Below are positions 34,214 through 46,504 of a stretch of DNA of 64,000 nucleotides, one piece after another. The translations under genes were made by a program, and so were the position numbers. The notes beneath the pieces were generated by a model that was given only the letters and a program-made list of their open reading frames with translations, was not told the DNA's origin and did not search any database. The DNA comes from Sesamum alatum. Lineage: Eukaryota; Streptophyta; Magnoliopsida; Lamiales; Pedaliaceae. The stretch is taken from the NCBI GenBank assembly GCA_034509735.1, contig JACGWO010000007.1, positions 25,386,046 to 25,450,045 on the forward strand, in the 5' to 3' direction. How positions within the stretch are numbered: position 1 is the first letter of the stretch; each line of letters begins with the position of its first letter.

Positions 34214-36415
34214 TGTTAGAATAGGTGACCAGAAAGCCAATAAGTTTGGCAATTTGTAACCTATTATACAACTCGATGTAAATGTAATATTATTATGTGA
34301 TGAATAAAATGAGTATTCATCAGTTTTGGTGCTTACTTTGTTGCGCTCATTTCACATTTGTTAAAATGGTGTTTTACTTATATCGCAACAAAGCCCACAG
34401 ACCACGGTTAACAACTCGTACAGTTGGGCCACGCATTGGATGGTGGTCATGAAACCAACTGATTTAGAGTTGGGTCTGAAACGTTCCAAGTCGAGGACCT
34501 CGAGACAGGGCATCGAGAGTCCTATTGAGACTTACGTCAAGAGTCGTGTTCATTGGATGAGTGCCGTGTTTCATCGGCGATAGGCGTGGGACGCACGCCT
34601 ACACGATCTTGATGGGTTGGTCGACTGGGGTCGAGCCGACTAGACTGACTCGCGGGGATCATCATATGGAAGCCTTGGAGGCTTGGTCGGTATGATTGGT
34701 TTTTCCCGGTTCCGATAGTACGGGAGTAATCCTCAAACTTGAGGGATCATGGCAGTCACGTGCACATGACGGTTGTATCTTGGATCTGGCGAGAGGTGAT
34801 CATTCTGTAAGATGATTATCATAAGCCTTGTCCAGTGCAGTCGGAATGTGTGGCAAGGACGGTGGATTCCAAGAAGAGGATCTGTCCCCTGTCAGTATGT
34901 GACAGAGGTATTTCCTATGCACTCGGAGACACGTTCATGCTGTTTAAAGCTGTGGCTACAGTGGTTGGTCGAACAGAGAATGGTTTCCTGTGTCGACGCA
35001 ATGAAGCATACGTGGTCTCGAGTATTGAGCATAGATGCCTAGTCAAGGATGGGAACCGACGCCCAATTCCATACCCTAGACTGAGGCCGGGAGACGGTAG
35101 ACGGAAGGATCGTACCCGTAGGGAATCGGCGCCTAAATGTTCACGCCAATTCACCTAGTCTTTAGAGCCATGGACCGTTGCTAGACGGCCACCCATGGTA
35201 ACGGGCCCTTGTGGGACACGGGCCTAAGTCTAGCTGAGGGTGAACCTAAAGGGTCACACACAAATCACCGAGGAGGTTAAGAGATTGACTTGGAGTTAAT
35301 CTCGAAGGATGAATAAGTAATTGGATTACTTAAGGAAAAGTCCATTGGATAGACGGGCCGATATTGTATCGGGCCTTCGTTTAATCGGTAGATTAGATTT
35401 TCGATTAAATATGGAAAGTTGAGACGTTGAGACGTTGGATCTTTTTAATTGGATTAAAAGATCAATGGAAATAATTTAAATGGACATTAAATTGGATTTA
35501 ATGTTGGATTCGTCGCAATTGGATTACGATAAACCCGGTCCGTTAAATTTGATCCAGAGGAGAAATAATTCCTATTTTGGAATAGGAAGAAGTTGGACTT
35601 ATTCCCTTAATTAGACATGGCCGAAATGCTCCCTTGGAGAAAGCAAAATCAGCCATGTTTCATGCTAGGTGGTATGTTGACTTATCTCTTTTGGAAAGAG
35701 ATAAATGAACTCCAATAAAGCTCTTCCCCTTTGGTATGATTTGATCATACCATAAATTTTGGTAGGCTTGATTGAAGAATTGATGGTGATTGATTGGAAT
35801 GTATCTAGACATCCTTGGATGAACCTAGGCACATTCCAATTATCACATTAATTATGTATATATATGAGAATATACAACACCAAGCATAAGTGAATCATAA
35901 TTCATCTTTTTCTAGGAAAAAGAAGAAGGAATTTTCGGCCTCTCCTCTCCCTCTAACTCTCGGTTTTCTCTCCCCTTTTTTATTTTTGTTAAGAACAAAG
36001 TAGGTTTAAGAGTACACTAATCCATAGTTTTCTTCTCTTAAACCGATTCCTTCATAAACCTGTTTTCTTCTAGTAAGGAGAACGTGCGTTTCTTCTGGTG
36101 TGGTGTGGATCACCTTTGGAGAATCCATATGTTTGGATCTCGTGAGCATTCCGGAGAAGGAATAACGCAAGTAGCCGTGCACACGTAGATCATCAAAGGT
36201 AACGATCTTATTGCGCTTTTGGTTGATTTACTATATATCTATGCCCTATGTGTTTAATATGCACTCTAATATTTACACATCCTACATCGAACGCCCGGTT
36301 GAGCACCCAAGGGTACACCCCTTGGGATTCGTTTATTTAATTAGATTTAAATTTACACCCTTTCTTCGCTTTTTCGCTTCCGCTCGCGCTCCCGGGCGGA
36401 TCCGCTTGTCCTACA
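34214..36415 (+). repeat. 5' LTR of Copia-2
   Basis: 2,202 bp, from TGTTAGAATAGGTGACCAG to GGATCCGCTTGTCCTACA. It contains the shared core at about 35152-35205, a TATA-like TGTATATATATGAGAATATA near 35854, a CT-rich stretch near 35936-35975 and the signature GAACGCCCGGTTGAGCACCC near its end. Confidence 0.9.
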
Positions 36416-36417
36416 AG

Positions 36418-36430
36418 TCGTATCAGAGCC
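36418..36430 (+). promoter_or_regulatory. Copia-2 primer-binding site
   Basis: TCGTATCAGAGCC starts two bases after the LTR end and differs at one position from the initiator-Met-tRNA complement TGGTATCAGAGCC. Confidence 0.9.
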
Positions 36431-37940
36431 CGGTTCGATGTAAGGGGCATAGATCTATGTGCTTGGCATGATCTACTTGCTTTTATGATTTTATTGGCAT
36501 ATTAGATTACATAAATGTATGAATAATATTATGATGCAATTGTTTGAATTTGATGGACTATTGGCATGCTTATTTGTATTAGATTGGATCTAAAATACAT
36601 GCCTATTTTCAGAACTATTGTTACTGTTTTTGTGCTGAAATGATGTTGAAAAACATGGGGAAAAAAAGGATTTGGAATCGGACAACAGCGGCCACGCGCA
36701 GGCGGGTGCCTGCGCGTTTGAAATTTGAATTTTGCATATTATTTGTATGTTTATACTTTTGTGATGTTGGACATCACTTGGGTATTTGGAATATCTATTG
36801 GTTTAATGCATGATTATTTGGAATAATTGTGTTATGTGCGTTGATGGAATCAACATAGGATGATCACAAGAGCCCTAGACCTTATGTATGGATGAATGTA
36901 TGATGATTTATTTTCTGTTGGGTGGGGCCTGCGTGCCTCTTGTTTTTGGGACTATCATCTCCTGTATTTTCAGCCTCATGATGTTAAGGCTTGTTTTTAT
37001 TATTACCCATGTATTACTTTCAGTTGTAATGAGAGCATTGGTGAGGTTTTAATTTTAACAAGCATTTGAAGTTGGAGACCCAAGGAGGAGCACCAAGGCG
37101 TGAAACAAGAAGCATTATAAAAGCCCATTGGAATGACAATGGTTATATTATTATTGTAATAATTTAGAACCACCCTAGACAGACCATAGACTCACTGCGG
37201 GCTCAGTGGGTCGCATAGGTTGGGCTTGTGATCATCCTAACAGGGTATGCTATGTTTTCTACATGCAGCGTATTTATTTATCGCTTTAAATATTGGATAT
37301 TTATGCATGCTAAAACACCATAATGTGATGAGGTCTCGGTCACACTCAAACTCTCATTTGGTTGGACCAAATTAAATATTAGGCCCATAACGGACTTGGA
37401 TTAAAATGGTATTTTGATCTGTCCGAGCCTTCCATCCACAACAATGTGGTGAGGAAGCTACCACTACCCAAGTGTGGTCTCACGAGTCGTGGCACACTTG
37501 GACTAGAGGAAAGCTGCACCATTATTGTGAACAAAAAGACTGCGCTCGCTGTCTCCCTGTCTCACGAGTCGTGGGGGGCGACAGTTTGAGGCATGATTTG
37601 GTTGATGGGTCTGGCCCAACACTGAGTAACATGGTTCGCTTGGAGTCCTCGAAACCATGTGAATAGGTGAGGCAAATATCTTGGCAATCTCATTGGATGA
37701 GAATGATATTGGATATCTCCCACAAGGTCTTCTTCATGTGAATCGTAAAATCGGGGCATGGAGATTACGCTTATGGATCCCGAGCCCACTAGGAAATGGT
37801 TTTCCGAAACTCCGCTTGAGAGTGGCGGACTTTCGTACAAATAGTGGGAGGGTTAAAGTCTAAAAGACCAAGTATTCAACTTGAACAATAATATTACCAT
37901 CATCTGCTAATTTCTGCTTTACATTTTCATTAATGTAGAT
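36431..37940 (+). other. Copia-2 leader
   Basis: 1.5 kb of untranslated leader. A short GC-rich palindromic patch (GCGCAGGCGGGTGCCTGCGC, about 36695-36714) stands where Copia-3 has an 0.8-kb GC-rich expansion. The conserved blocks CACTGCGGGCTCAGTGGGTC (about 37193) and GTGAGGAAGCTACCACTACC (about 37449) are present once each. Confidence 0.8.
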
Positions 37941-40900
37941 ATGTCTAAGAACCCATTAACCATGATACTCGAGACTAATAAATTCAACGGAACGAACTAC
38001 TCGGATTGGCTGTTAAACCTGAGGATCGTCCTCGGTTTCGAGAACCAGGGCTACGTCTTGGACGAGCTGCCACTGAGCGACTTACCGGAGGGGTCCACGC
38101 TTGAAGAACGTTTGACGTTCGAGAAATGGCATGAGGACAACCGGAAAGTATGCAGTATCATACTGACTTCAATGTCTAACGACATCCAGAAGCAGTATGA
38201 GAGGTTGGACAACGTCTCCACCACAATGCTCCGCATGAACGAGGTTTATGCGGTTCCGGATAGGCATATTAGATATGCCGCCACAAAAGCATTATTTGGC
38301 ACCAAGCTTGCTGAAGGAGCGCCTGCATAAAGTCATGGGGTCAAGATGCTCTTCCTAGTGGAGAAACTCGAGAACCTTAAAGCTGGGCTTAACAATAACA
38401 CGTACATTGACGTGATCCTCCAGTCGCTTCCTCCATCCTATGACCCGTTTGTTGTAAACTACAACATGAACGGACTTGAGAAGTCTATTCATGAGTTGAT
38501 CAGCATGCTGGTCCAATACGAGGCGACAACCCACAAGTCGGCACCGGCGGTATTGATAGGAGAGGCTTCGACCTCCAAGGCGAATGGCAAGAGGGCCGGA
38601 TGCTAGAAGAGGAAGAAGGAAAAAGGGAAGACAGTTGCGGCCCTTGCTCGCGCTCTGGGCGTCCCTGTTGCTCCGGTAGGACCGAGCAAAGGAAAAGGGA
38701 AGGCCCGTGGTTCTCAGCGGTCCAAGGCAAATGATATCTGCATGCATTGCCAAGGGAAAGGGCATTGGAAGAGGGAGTGCCCACAACTCCTCTCCAACCC
38801 AGGTATGTTTGTGGTTGAAGTAAATATGATTACCAATTCTGCTTCAAGGGTATTAGATACCGGGTGTGGTGCACACATCTGCAATGATTTGCAGGCACTG
38901 CAAAGAAGCAGAAGGCTAACCAAGGATGAGATGATCCTGAGGCTAGGCGATGGCAAGGCCGTTGCTGCGGAGGCCGTAGGATCACTAGAGTTAGCCATTA
39001 GTAGTCATGCTAGGATTGTACTGAACGACTGTTTCTATGTACCTAGCATGATTAAAAATATTTTTTCCATCCTGGTCCTTGATAAGGAGGATATGTATTT
39101 ACCATCAATAAAAACTGCTTTTTCATTATTAAAGATGGTATTTCTCATCTGCTTGGTACATTGGTCAACGGTCTGTACATACTTCAAATAGTCTAATTGG
39201 ATTATGACTGCAGAACATAAACGAAAACGTGATGATCATAATAACGCACAGATATGGCATGCGAGGTTAGGTCATATCTCTAAAGATAGGATAAGAAGGT
39301 TGGTGGACTTAAAGAGTCTAGAAATAGACGATTTGGACAACCTACTGACCTGCGAATCCTGTCTGAAGGGAAAGATGACCAAGAAACCCTTTTGTTGGAC
39401 AAAGTACGCTAGCCAGTGGTCTGTTGGATTTGATCTATACGGATGTCTGTGGCCCACTAAATACTCAGGCTAGAGGTGGGTACTCGTACTTCATAACCTT
39501 TACCGATGATCACTCACGGTATGGTTATGTTTACCTGATGAGGTACAAGTCTGAAGCCTTTGGAAGGTTTAAGGAATACAGACTTGAAGTAGAGAACCAA
39601 ACCGGTCGAAAGATCAAAGCCCTTCGGTCGGACCGAGGTGGAGAGTATTTAAGTGGTGAGTTTACTGATTATCTAAAAGGGAATGGGATTCTCTATATGA
39701 GATATGGCATGGCAAGCCTGCCTCCTACAAATACTTGAAAGTGTGGGGTTGCCCCGCATATGTCAAGAGATTAGTGGGAGATAAACTGGACTCGAGGTCT
39801 AGTTTATGCAGGTTCATTGGCTATCCAAAAGAAACTGCGGGGTATTATTTCTATGATCCCTCCGAGCAAAAGGGTTTTGTATTGCGAAATGCAGTGTTCT
39901 TGGAAAAGGATTTTCCATCGGATAGTCGACGCGATGAGGTACTCCTTGAGGAATCAAGTGAGGTACCCCATGAGGCGACAGTGACATCTGAGCCAGTAGT
40001 TCCCACTGATATTGTTCCAGTCCTCCGTAGATCGGCCAGAGTATCCCATGCACCTGATAGGTATGGATTTCTGGGCCTGATCGGTCAGTTGGATAATGAT
40101 CCAAAGACGTATGGAGAAGCAATGTCGGACATCGATTCGGATAAGTGGCTTGAGGCCATTAAATCCGAGATGGACTCAATGGGTACAAACAAGGTTTGGA
40201 CCCTAATAGACCCACCCAAAGGGGTAAAACCCGTAGGGTGTAAATGGGTCTACAAACGTAAGCTTGGAGCTGACGGGGAGGTTACAACCTTCAAAGCTAG
40301 GCTTGTGGCAAAAGGTTACACTCAGCGACCGGGGGTCAATTTTGAGGAAACCTACTCACCTGTAGCAATGGCCAAGTCCATTCGGATACTACTTGCTATA
40401 GCAGCATGGTATAACTATGAAATATGATAGATGGGCGTGAAAACGGCTTTCCTCAACGATTTCGTAGAGGAAGAGATCTATATGGATCAGCCGGAAGGTT
40501 TCACAACTGTTAGAGAAGAGTAGAAGGTTTGCCGTCTCCAAAAGTCCATCTATGGCCTCAAACAAGCTTCCCAAAGCTGGAAAATACGTTTTGATAAAGT
40601 CATACGGGGATATGATTTCATCACGAACAAGTCCGATCCTTATATATACAAGAAGATAAGTGGGAGCTCAGTTGTGTTTCTGGTGCTTTATGTGGATGAC
40701 ATCTTGCTCATTGGTGGTGCTAAGATGATGGGTACCACTAAAGCTTGGTTGTCAATGCAATCCATGAAGGATATGGGTGAGGTATCCTACATCCTTGGCA
40801 TTAAGATCTACAGGGATAGATCTAAAAGGATGTTAGGAATGGCCCAGTCCTCGTATATTGAGAAAGTCTTGAAGAGATTCAAGATGGAGAACTCAAAACG

Positions 40901-43490
40901 AGGATTCCTTCCTATGAGGCATCGAATTAAGTTATCCAAGAAGCAGTCTCCTAAGACTGATGAGGAGCTTAAACGGATGTTGGACATCCCCTATGCTTCA
41001 GCCGTAGGCAGCATATAGTATGTTGTTCAGTGCACTAGACCTAATGTGGCTTTCGCTTTGAGCGTAACTAGTCGATATCAGTCATGTGCCAGGGAGGCAC
41101 ACTGTAGTGCAATCAAGACTATCCTGAAGTACCTGAAAAGGACTAAGGACATGTTCTTGATCTACGGCGGTGGAGAGTTGATACTGGAAGGCTCCAGCGA
41201 CGCTAGCTTCCAATCGGATGACGATAATGCCAAGTCTCAGTCTGGTTATGTGTTCAGACTTAATGGTGGCGTGGTTGCTTGGAAGACTTCTAAGCAAGCT
41301 ACCACGACGGACTCTGAAACGTTATGTGGATCGTCCCGGGAGATGAACGCGAATAGCGGAAGCGAGAAAAATTGCATAATAAAATTGCAAAGCATAATTA
41401 AACGGAATTTAAATCATGCATAACATACATAACCGGATCAAGGGGTGTGCCCTTGATTCTCCCGGCGTTCGGTGTATCTTATGTTCAATAATAACACAAC
41501 ATGGAGGCCATAGAATTGGAACCGAAAACGTAATTAAACAACCTACCCGGTTGTAGTTTTGTCTTCGTTCGGCTACATGCATTGTTCCCCGTTTTGCACC
41601 AAGATCTCAAAGAAGAGACCCTCTAAATCATGACACTCGCTACACCGGAAAGCAAAGAATCCTTGTGCTAGCAAGAAATTATTTGGGGAGAAGAGACATC
41701 GATACACGCTATCAATTAACGCAATCGACGTCTCTTATGTTCTAACTTGAATAAATCAAGAAGAACAAAGTAGAAATCTTGGAGAGAAGAAGAGGGGGTG
41801 GACGAAATTCTTGAGAGAATTATGAGATGAAAGTTGTAGAGATTAGTAGGTGTGTGTGTGTGTGTGTGTTTTTGAGTATTTATAGAAGATGGAATTTCCT
41901 ATTCCTACTCAAACTCTTCTAAAGAGACACACTTTGACTAAGATTTTGACCTAGTCAAATCCTAGTCAAACTAGGCTTTGATTAAGTCAAATTAATCATG
42001 GCCCTTCATCTCATCAATCCCTAGATCAAATCTTGTCCATCCATTTTGATGGGCTTTATGGAATGGGCTTTATTTAATTCTAAAATTAAATAATCCCATG
42101 GACTTTATATTAAATCCTATTTAATATACTAAGCCCATTAATTAATTAATGGAATGGACTTCATTTAATTCCCAATTAAATAGTCCCATGAACTTTATAT
42201 TAAATCCTATTTAATATACCAAGCCCATTAATTAATTCACCCTTTTAATCTAATTAAAAGGGAAGACCATGCTTTATAAAGTCCATAAATCTAATTTATG
42301 AACTCAAGCCCAATTATTCCAAATAATCCATCGAGGCTTGAATCTCCAAGAAGTATAATTTAATTCCATTAAATTAAACATTATCCCGGAATTAATTCCA
42401 AATTAATTCCCTTTCATTTGGTGTAGCGGGTGTGACTCTTTAGGTTCACCTTTCAGCTAGACTTGGACCTACTTCTTGTTATTTCATAACCAAAGTAGTC
42501 CGTTACCATGGGTGGTCATCTAGCAACGGTCCATGGCACTAGAGACTAGGTGAATATTTTGTGTGAATATTTAGGCTCCGAGTTATACGCAGGTGTGGTC
42601 CTACCGACGCTCGATACATACGGGTACGTTCCTACTGTCGCCTGTCTCCCGGCCTTTAGTCTAGGGCATGAAATTGGGCGTCAGTTCCCATCCTTGACTA
42701 GGCAACTATGCATAATGCTCGAGATAGGTTTAACTCGACGTAGGAAATCCTTTCCTACTACATCAAGTGCTACGGCCATAGACCCACTAACACTGCTTAG
42801 ACGATTCTCGTCACCCGTTGATGAAACATGACAGCAGATACTTAGTGCAAGTCTCAAGGGGATTCTCGATGCCCTGTCTTGAGATTCCTTTGACTTGGAG
42901 TATTTCAGACCGATTCGGTGAAACTGATTTCATGAACCTACCTCTAAGCGTAGTTCCAATTTCCCAAAATGTTATTTCAGTCTGTGGGCGTTTGTTGTGA
43001 CAAGCAGTAAGTACAACAAACTCATGCCTATGAATCCTTACTACATTCATTAACATAATATTACTTGTTCATAGATTGACGAATGGTTCTCAAAACAGTC
43101 AGTACCATTGACTTTCTGGTCACCTATTCTAACAGACTCCACTATAGAGTCTGAATACATAGCAGCTTCGGAAGCTGCTAAGGAGTGGTTTGGTTGATGA
43201 GCTACATCCAAGGGTTGGATGTAGTATCTAGCATTGCTATGCCTGTAATTATCTTTTATGATAACAACGGGGCGATAGCGCTAAAAAAAGAATCGAGATC
43301 TCATCACGATTCAAGAATATTCTTAGACGCTACCATCTGCTTAGAGAGATGGATAGCAGGAGTGACGTCCGGTTGGACTGAGTCAGATCCAAGAAAACAT
43401 AGCAGATCCACTTGCTAAGCCCATGTCGCAAGTTGCCCATACTCACCATCTGGATAAGAGGATTGAGGTCAAATGGGTGATTGGCTTTAG
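37941..43490 (+). pseudogene. Copia-2 gag-pol pseudogene (split by LTR-4)
   Basis: Module order is gag (MSKNPLTMILETNKFNGTNY, 37941), knuckle CMHCQGKGHWKREC (about 38741-38782), protease VLDTGCGAHICNDLQ (about 38850-38895), integrase zinc finger WHARLGHISKDR...CESCLKGK (about 39256-39372) and integrase core with TDVCGPL and RSDRGGEY. About 200 bp carrying the catalytic Glu is then deleted near 39690. RT follows with FLVLYVDDILLIGG (about 40674-40715), and RNase H is split at 41314/43135 by LTR-4 and resumes as SEYIAASEAAKE and FYDNNGAIA. Stops include TAA at 38328-38330, TAG at 38604-38606, and TGA TAG at 40425-40430 where Copia-3 has TGG CAG. Confidence 0.9.
41315..43134 (-). mobile_element. 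LTR-4: reverse-oriented solo copia LTR in the Copia-2 RNase H region
   Basis: 1,820 bp between perfect GACTC duplications (41310-41314 and 43135-43139). On the minus strand it starts TGTTAGAATAGGTGACC at 43134 and ends GATCCACATAACGTTTCA at 41315. It interrupts the codons around the RNase H motif DSTIESEY, which joins correctly when it is removed. The shared core lies at about 42498-42552 and a (GT)n microsatellite near 41850-41870. It is close in sequence to LTR-6 but lacks the MITE. Confidence 0.9.
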
Positions 43491-43504
43491 GTCAAGTGGG
43501 AGAT
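43491..43504 (+). promoter_or_regulatory. Copia-2 polypurine tract
   Basis: GTCAAGTGGGAGAT directly precedes the 3' LTR start. Copia-3 has the same tract at the same place. Confidence 0.85.
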
Positions 43505-44316
43505 TGTTAGAATAGGTGATAAGAAAGCTAATAGGTTTGGCGATTTGTAACCTATTATACAACTCGATGAAAATGTAATATTATTATGTGATGAATAAAA
43601 TGAGTATTCGTCACTTCTGGTTCTTACTTTGTTGCGCTCATTTCACATTTGTTAAAACGGTGTTTTACTTATATCGCAACAAAGCCCACAGACCACGGTT
43701 AACAACTCGTGCAGTTGGACCACGCATTGGATGGTGGTCATGAAACCAACTGATTTAGAGTTGGGTCTGAAACATTTCAAGTCGAGGACCTCGAGACAGG
43801 GCATCGAGACTCCTATTGAGACTTGCGTCAAAAGTCGTGTTCATTGGATGAGTGCCGTGTTTCATCAGCGACAGGCGTGGGACGCCTACACGATCTTGAT
43901 GGGTTGGTCGACTGGGGTCGAGCCGACTGGACTGACTCGCGGGGATCATCATATAGAAGTCTTGGAGGCTTGGTCGGTATGATTGGTTTTCCCCGGTTCC
44001 GATAGTACGGGAGTAATCCTCAAACTTGAGGGATCATGGCAGTCGCGTGCACATGAAGGTTGTATCTTAGATCTGGCGAGAGGTGATTATTCTGTAAGAT
44101 GATTCTCATAAGCCTTGTCTAGTGCAGTCAGAATGTGTAGCGAGGACGGTGGATTCCAAGAAGAGGATCCGTCCCCTGTCAGTATGTGACAAAGGTATCT
44201 CCTATGCACTCGGAGACACGTTCATGCTGTTTAAAGCTGTGGCCACAGTGGTTGGTCGATCAGGGAATGGTTTCCTGTGTCGACGCAATGAAGCATACGT
44301 GGTCTCGAGTATTGAG
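43505..44316 (+). repeat. 3' LTR of Copia-2, left part
   Basis: Starts TGTTAGAATAGGTGATAAG and runs parallel to the 5' LTR until TCTCGAGTATTGAG at 44316, where Copia-3 begins. About 160 bp of LTR present in the 5' copy (from about 35028 to about 35196) is missing at the junction, so the Copia-3 insertion is associated with a deletion. Confidence 0.9.
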
Positions 44317-46297
44317 CATGTAAGCCAATTTTGGCAAGAATATGTAACCTATGTCTAGACAATTCTTTGGTATTTGATAAAATATTTATGAAGAAAGGAG
44401 TGAAAATTCATATGGCAATACTTTGTTTACGTTCACTTATCTGCATTTACATTTCTGTTCACTACGCAAACAAAGTCCACGGACTGAGAAACGATTTCGG
44501 GGACTGGGACTACGCTTGGAGGTAGGTCCATGAAATCAGTCTTACCGAATCAGTCCGGAAATCTCCAAGTCAAGGAATCCCGAAAATAGGTACCGGGATT
44601 CCCTTTGAGACTTGCACTAAGCATCTGCTGTCGTATTTCATCGACGGGTGACGAAGGTCGTCTAAGCAGTGTTAGTGGGTCAGCATGCTAGGAAGCAGCT
44701 GACTGAGGTGACTCGCGGGAACCGTCTTACGGAGGACCTTGAGTATGGTCAGCAAGGTATGACGTGTGTTCCCGGTTCCAACGGTACAGGCCAAGTCCTT
44801 TGACTTGAGGAACTGCTGAGTTTACCTGTGCATCAGGTCTGTATCTTAGATATGGTGAGAGATTGCCAAAATACTCTTGAGTAGTCATAAGCCATGTCTA
44901 GTGCAGCTCGGGTGTACAAAGTGACAGTAGTTTCCAAGAAAGGATCTGTCTCCTGTCAAAAAGTGTTGACAGTTGACTCTCATATATGCTCTGTGTCTTG
45001 TCCCTGAAATCTGTGGCCACAGTGACTGAACAGAAGGGAAAAGGTTTCCCTTGCGGCGTTTAGTGAGGACAGACCGACACTTAGGTCCAAAATGGTACCT
45101 GCATCTTCCGTGCCCTAGACCCTAAATGATGAGACCGAAGACAGAAGGACAAGTGTACTGTTAGAACCTAAATGTTCATCCCCGAATATTTCACCTAGTC
45201 TCTAGTGCCATGGACCGTTGCTAGATGGCCACCCATGGTAACGGACGGATTCTAGGAATCCGACCAAGTCTAGCTGAATGGTGAACCTAAAGAGTCACAC
45301 ACTATCCACACACACTTAGTATTTAATTTGGAATTAAATATTGGAGTAAAGGAATGATTAAATTAGATTTAATCGGGTCCTATATTTTCTTGGAGAAATT
45401 AATTCCTTCTATTTGATAAAAGGAATTAAATTAATAAATAGGATTTATTAAAAGGGATGATTTAATAGGCTTAAGAATAAATTATAATATAAATTTATTA
45501 TATTATATTTATTTAGCCTTTTGGAATATTTAATAGGATTTAAATATTCCATTAAATTAAAATCAACGGTCGAGATGGAAAGGGGAGATGGAAGGCTAGG
45601 ATTCGTTTGACTAGGTCAAACACTAGTTTGACTAGGACTTTGACTAGGTCAAAATCCTAGTCAAATTAGGTTACTTAGAGTTTGAGTTTAAAGAGGATTA
45701 AACTCTTCCTCTATATAAACCCCTAGCTTCCAACATTTAAGAGGATGATGATTCTTGAAAAACACACACAACACACACTCTCCCTCTCCTACCTCTCGTC
45801 CGCCCCCTCTCTCTTTCTCTAGCAAGAAAATATTTTTCTTAGTTCTTTTTGTTCTTGGAACATCAAGAACTTAGACGAACCAATACCGTTAATTGATAAC
45901 GAGTTATTGATTCGTCCACTCCAAAAATAATACTTGTTCGTTGCTAGCACGACGTGCAAGATACGTGGGTGGATCGTGTGTCACGATTTGGAGGATCTCA
46001 AGAACGAGGTCTTGGTGCAAAACGGGGAACAACGCGAGTAGCAGTTGAAGACGAAAACGACAACGGGTAGGTCTCGTTTAAGATTTTCGTCCCTCTTTAT
46101 TTTTCAACTCTATGGCCTCCATGATTTATTTAATTGTTTTATGATCATGAGATACACCGAACGCCCGGGAACCTCAAGGGCACACCCCTTGAGCGTGTTC
46201 TTTAAATTAAAAGCATGCCTTTTATTTTAATATGTTTATTTCTACCGCGCTTCCGCATTCGCGCAATTCCCGGGACGATCCACCGGATTTTCTTTCA
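44317..46297 (+). repeat. 5' LTR of Copia-3 (missing its first 16 bases)
   Basis: The junction reads ATTGAGCATGTAAGCC. The 3' LTR shows that TGTTAGAATAGGTGAC should precede CATGTAAGCC. The trinucleotide CAT (44317-44319) is common to the host LTR and the Copia-3 LTR at this point. The remainder is colinear with the 3' LTR. U3 holds the shared core at about 45192-45242 and a TATA box at 45712-45718. Confidence 0.95.
45712..45718 (+). promoter_or_regulatory. Probable TATA box of the Copia-3 5' LTR
   Basis: CCTCTATATAAACCCC is the best TATA context in the LTR. It is followed about 60-100 bp on by CT-rich sequence (CTCTCCCTCTCCTACCTCTC) typical of LTR transcribed starts. The identical motif is at 54325-54331 in the 3' LTR. 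Transcription would begin roughly 25-35 bp downstream. Confidence 0.7.
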
Positions 46298-46298
46298 G

Positions 46299-46311
46299 TG
46301 GTATCAGAGCC
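46299..46311 (+). promoter_or_regulatory. Copia-3 primer-binding site
   Basis: TGGTATCAGAGCC, a perfect match to the initiator-Met-tRNA complement typical of plant copia elements, one base after the LTR end. Minus-strand DNA synthesis would be primed here. Confidence 0.95.
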
Positions 46312-46504
46312 CGGTTCGGTGTATAGGTCTAGGGTTTATGTGCGTTATAAGCATGAAACGTGAAATTGGCATGTTTTTATTAAATCTTGACTGTTCTTGA
46401 TTTTAAGCATGTCGATTTTATTTTTGATTCGTGTGAATTTATTAATGTTGGTGATTTTATGTTTTTTCTTGGGAAACGGGGTGGAAAAATTGAACGGAAA
46501 ACGA

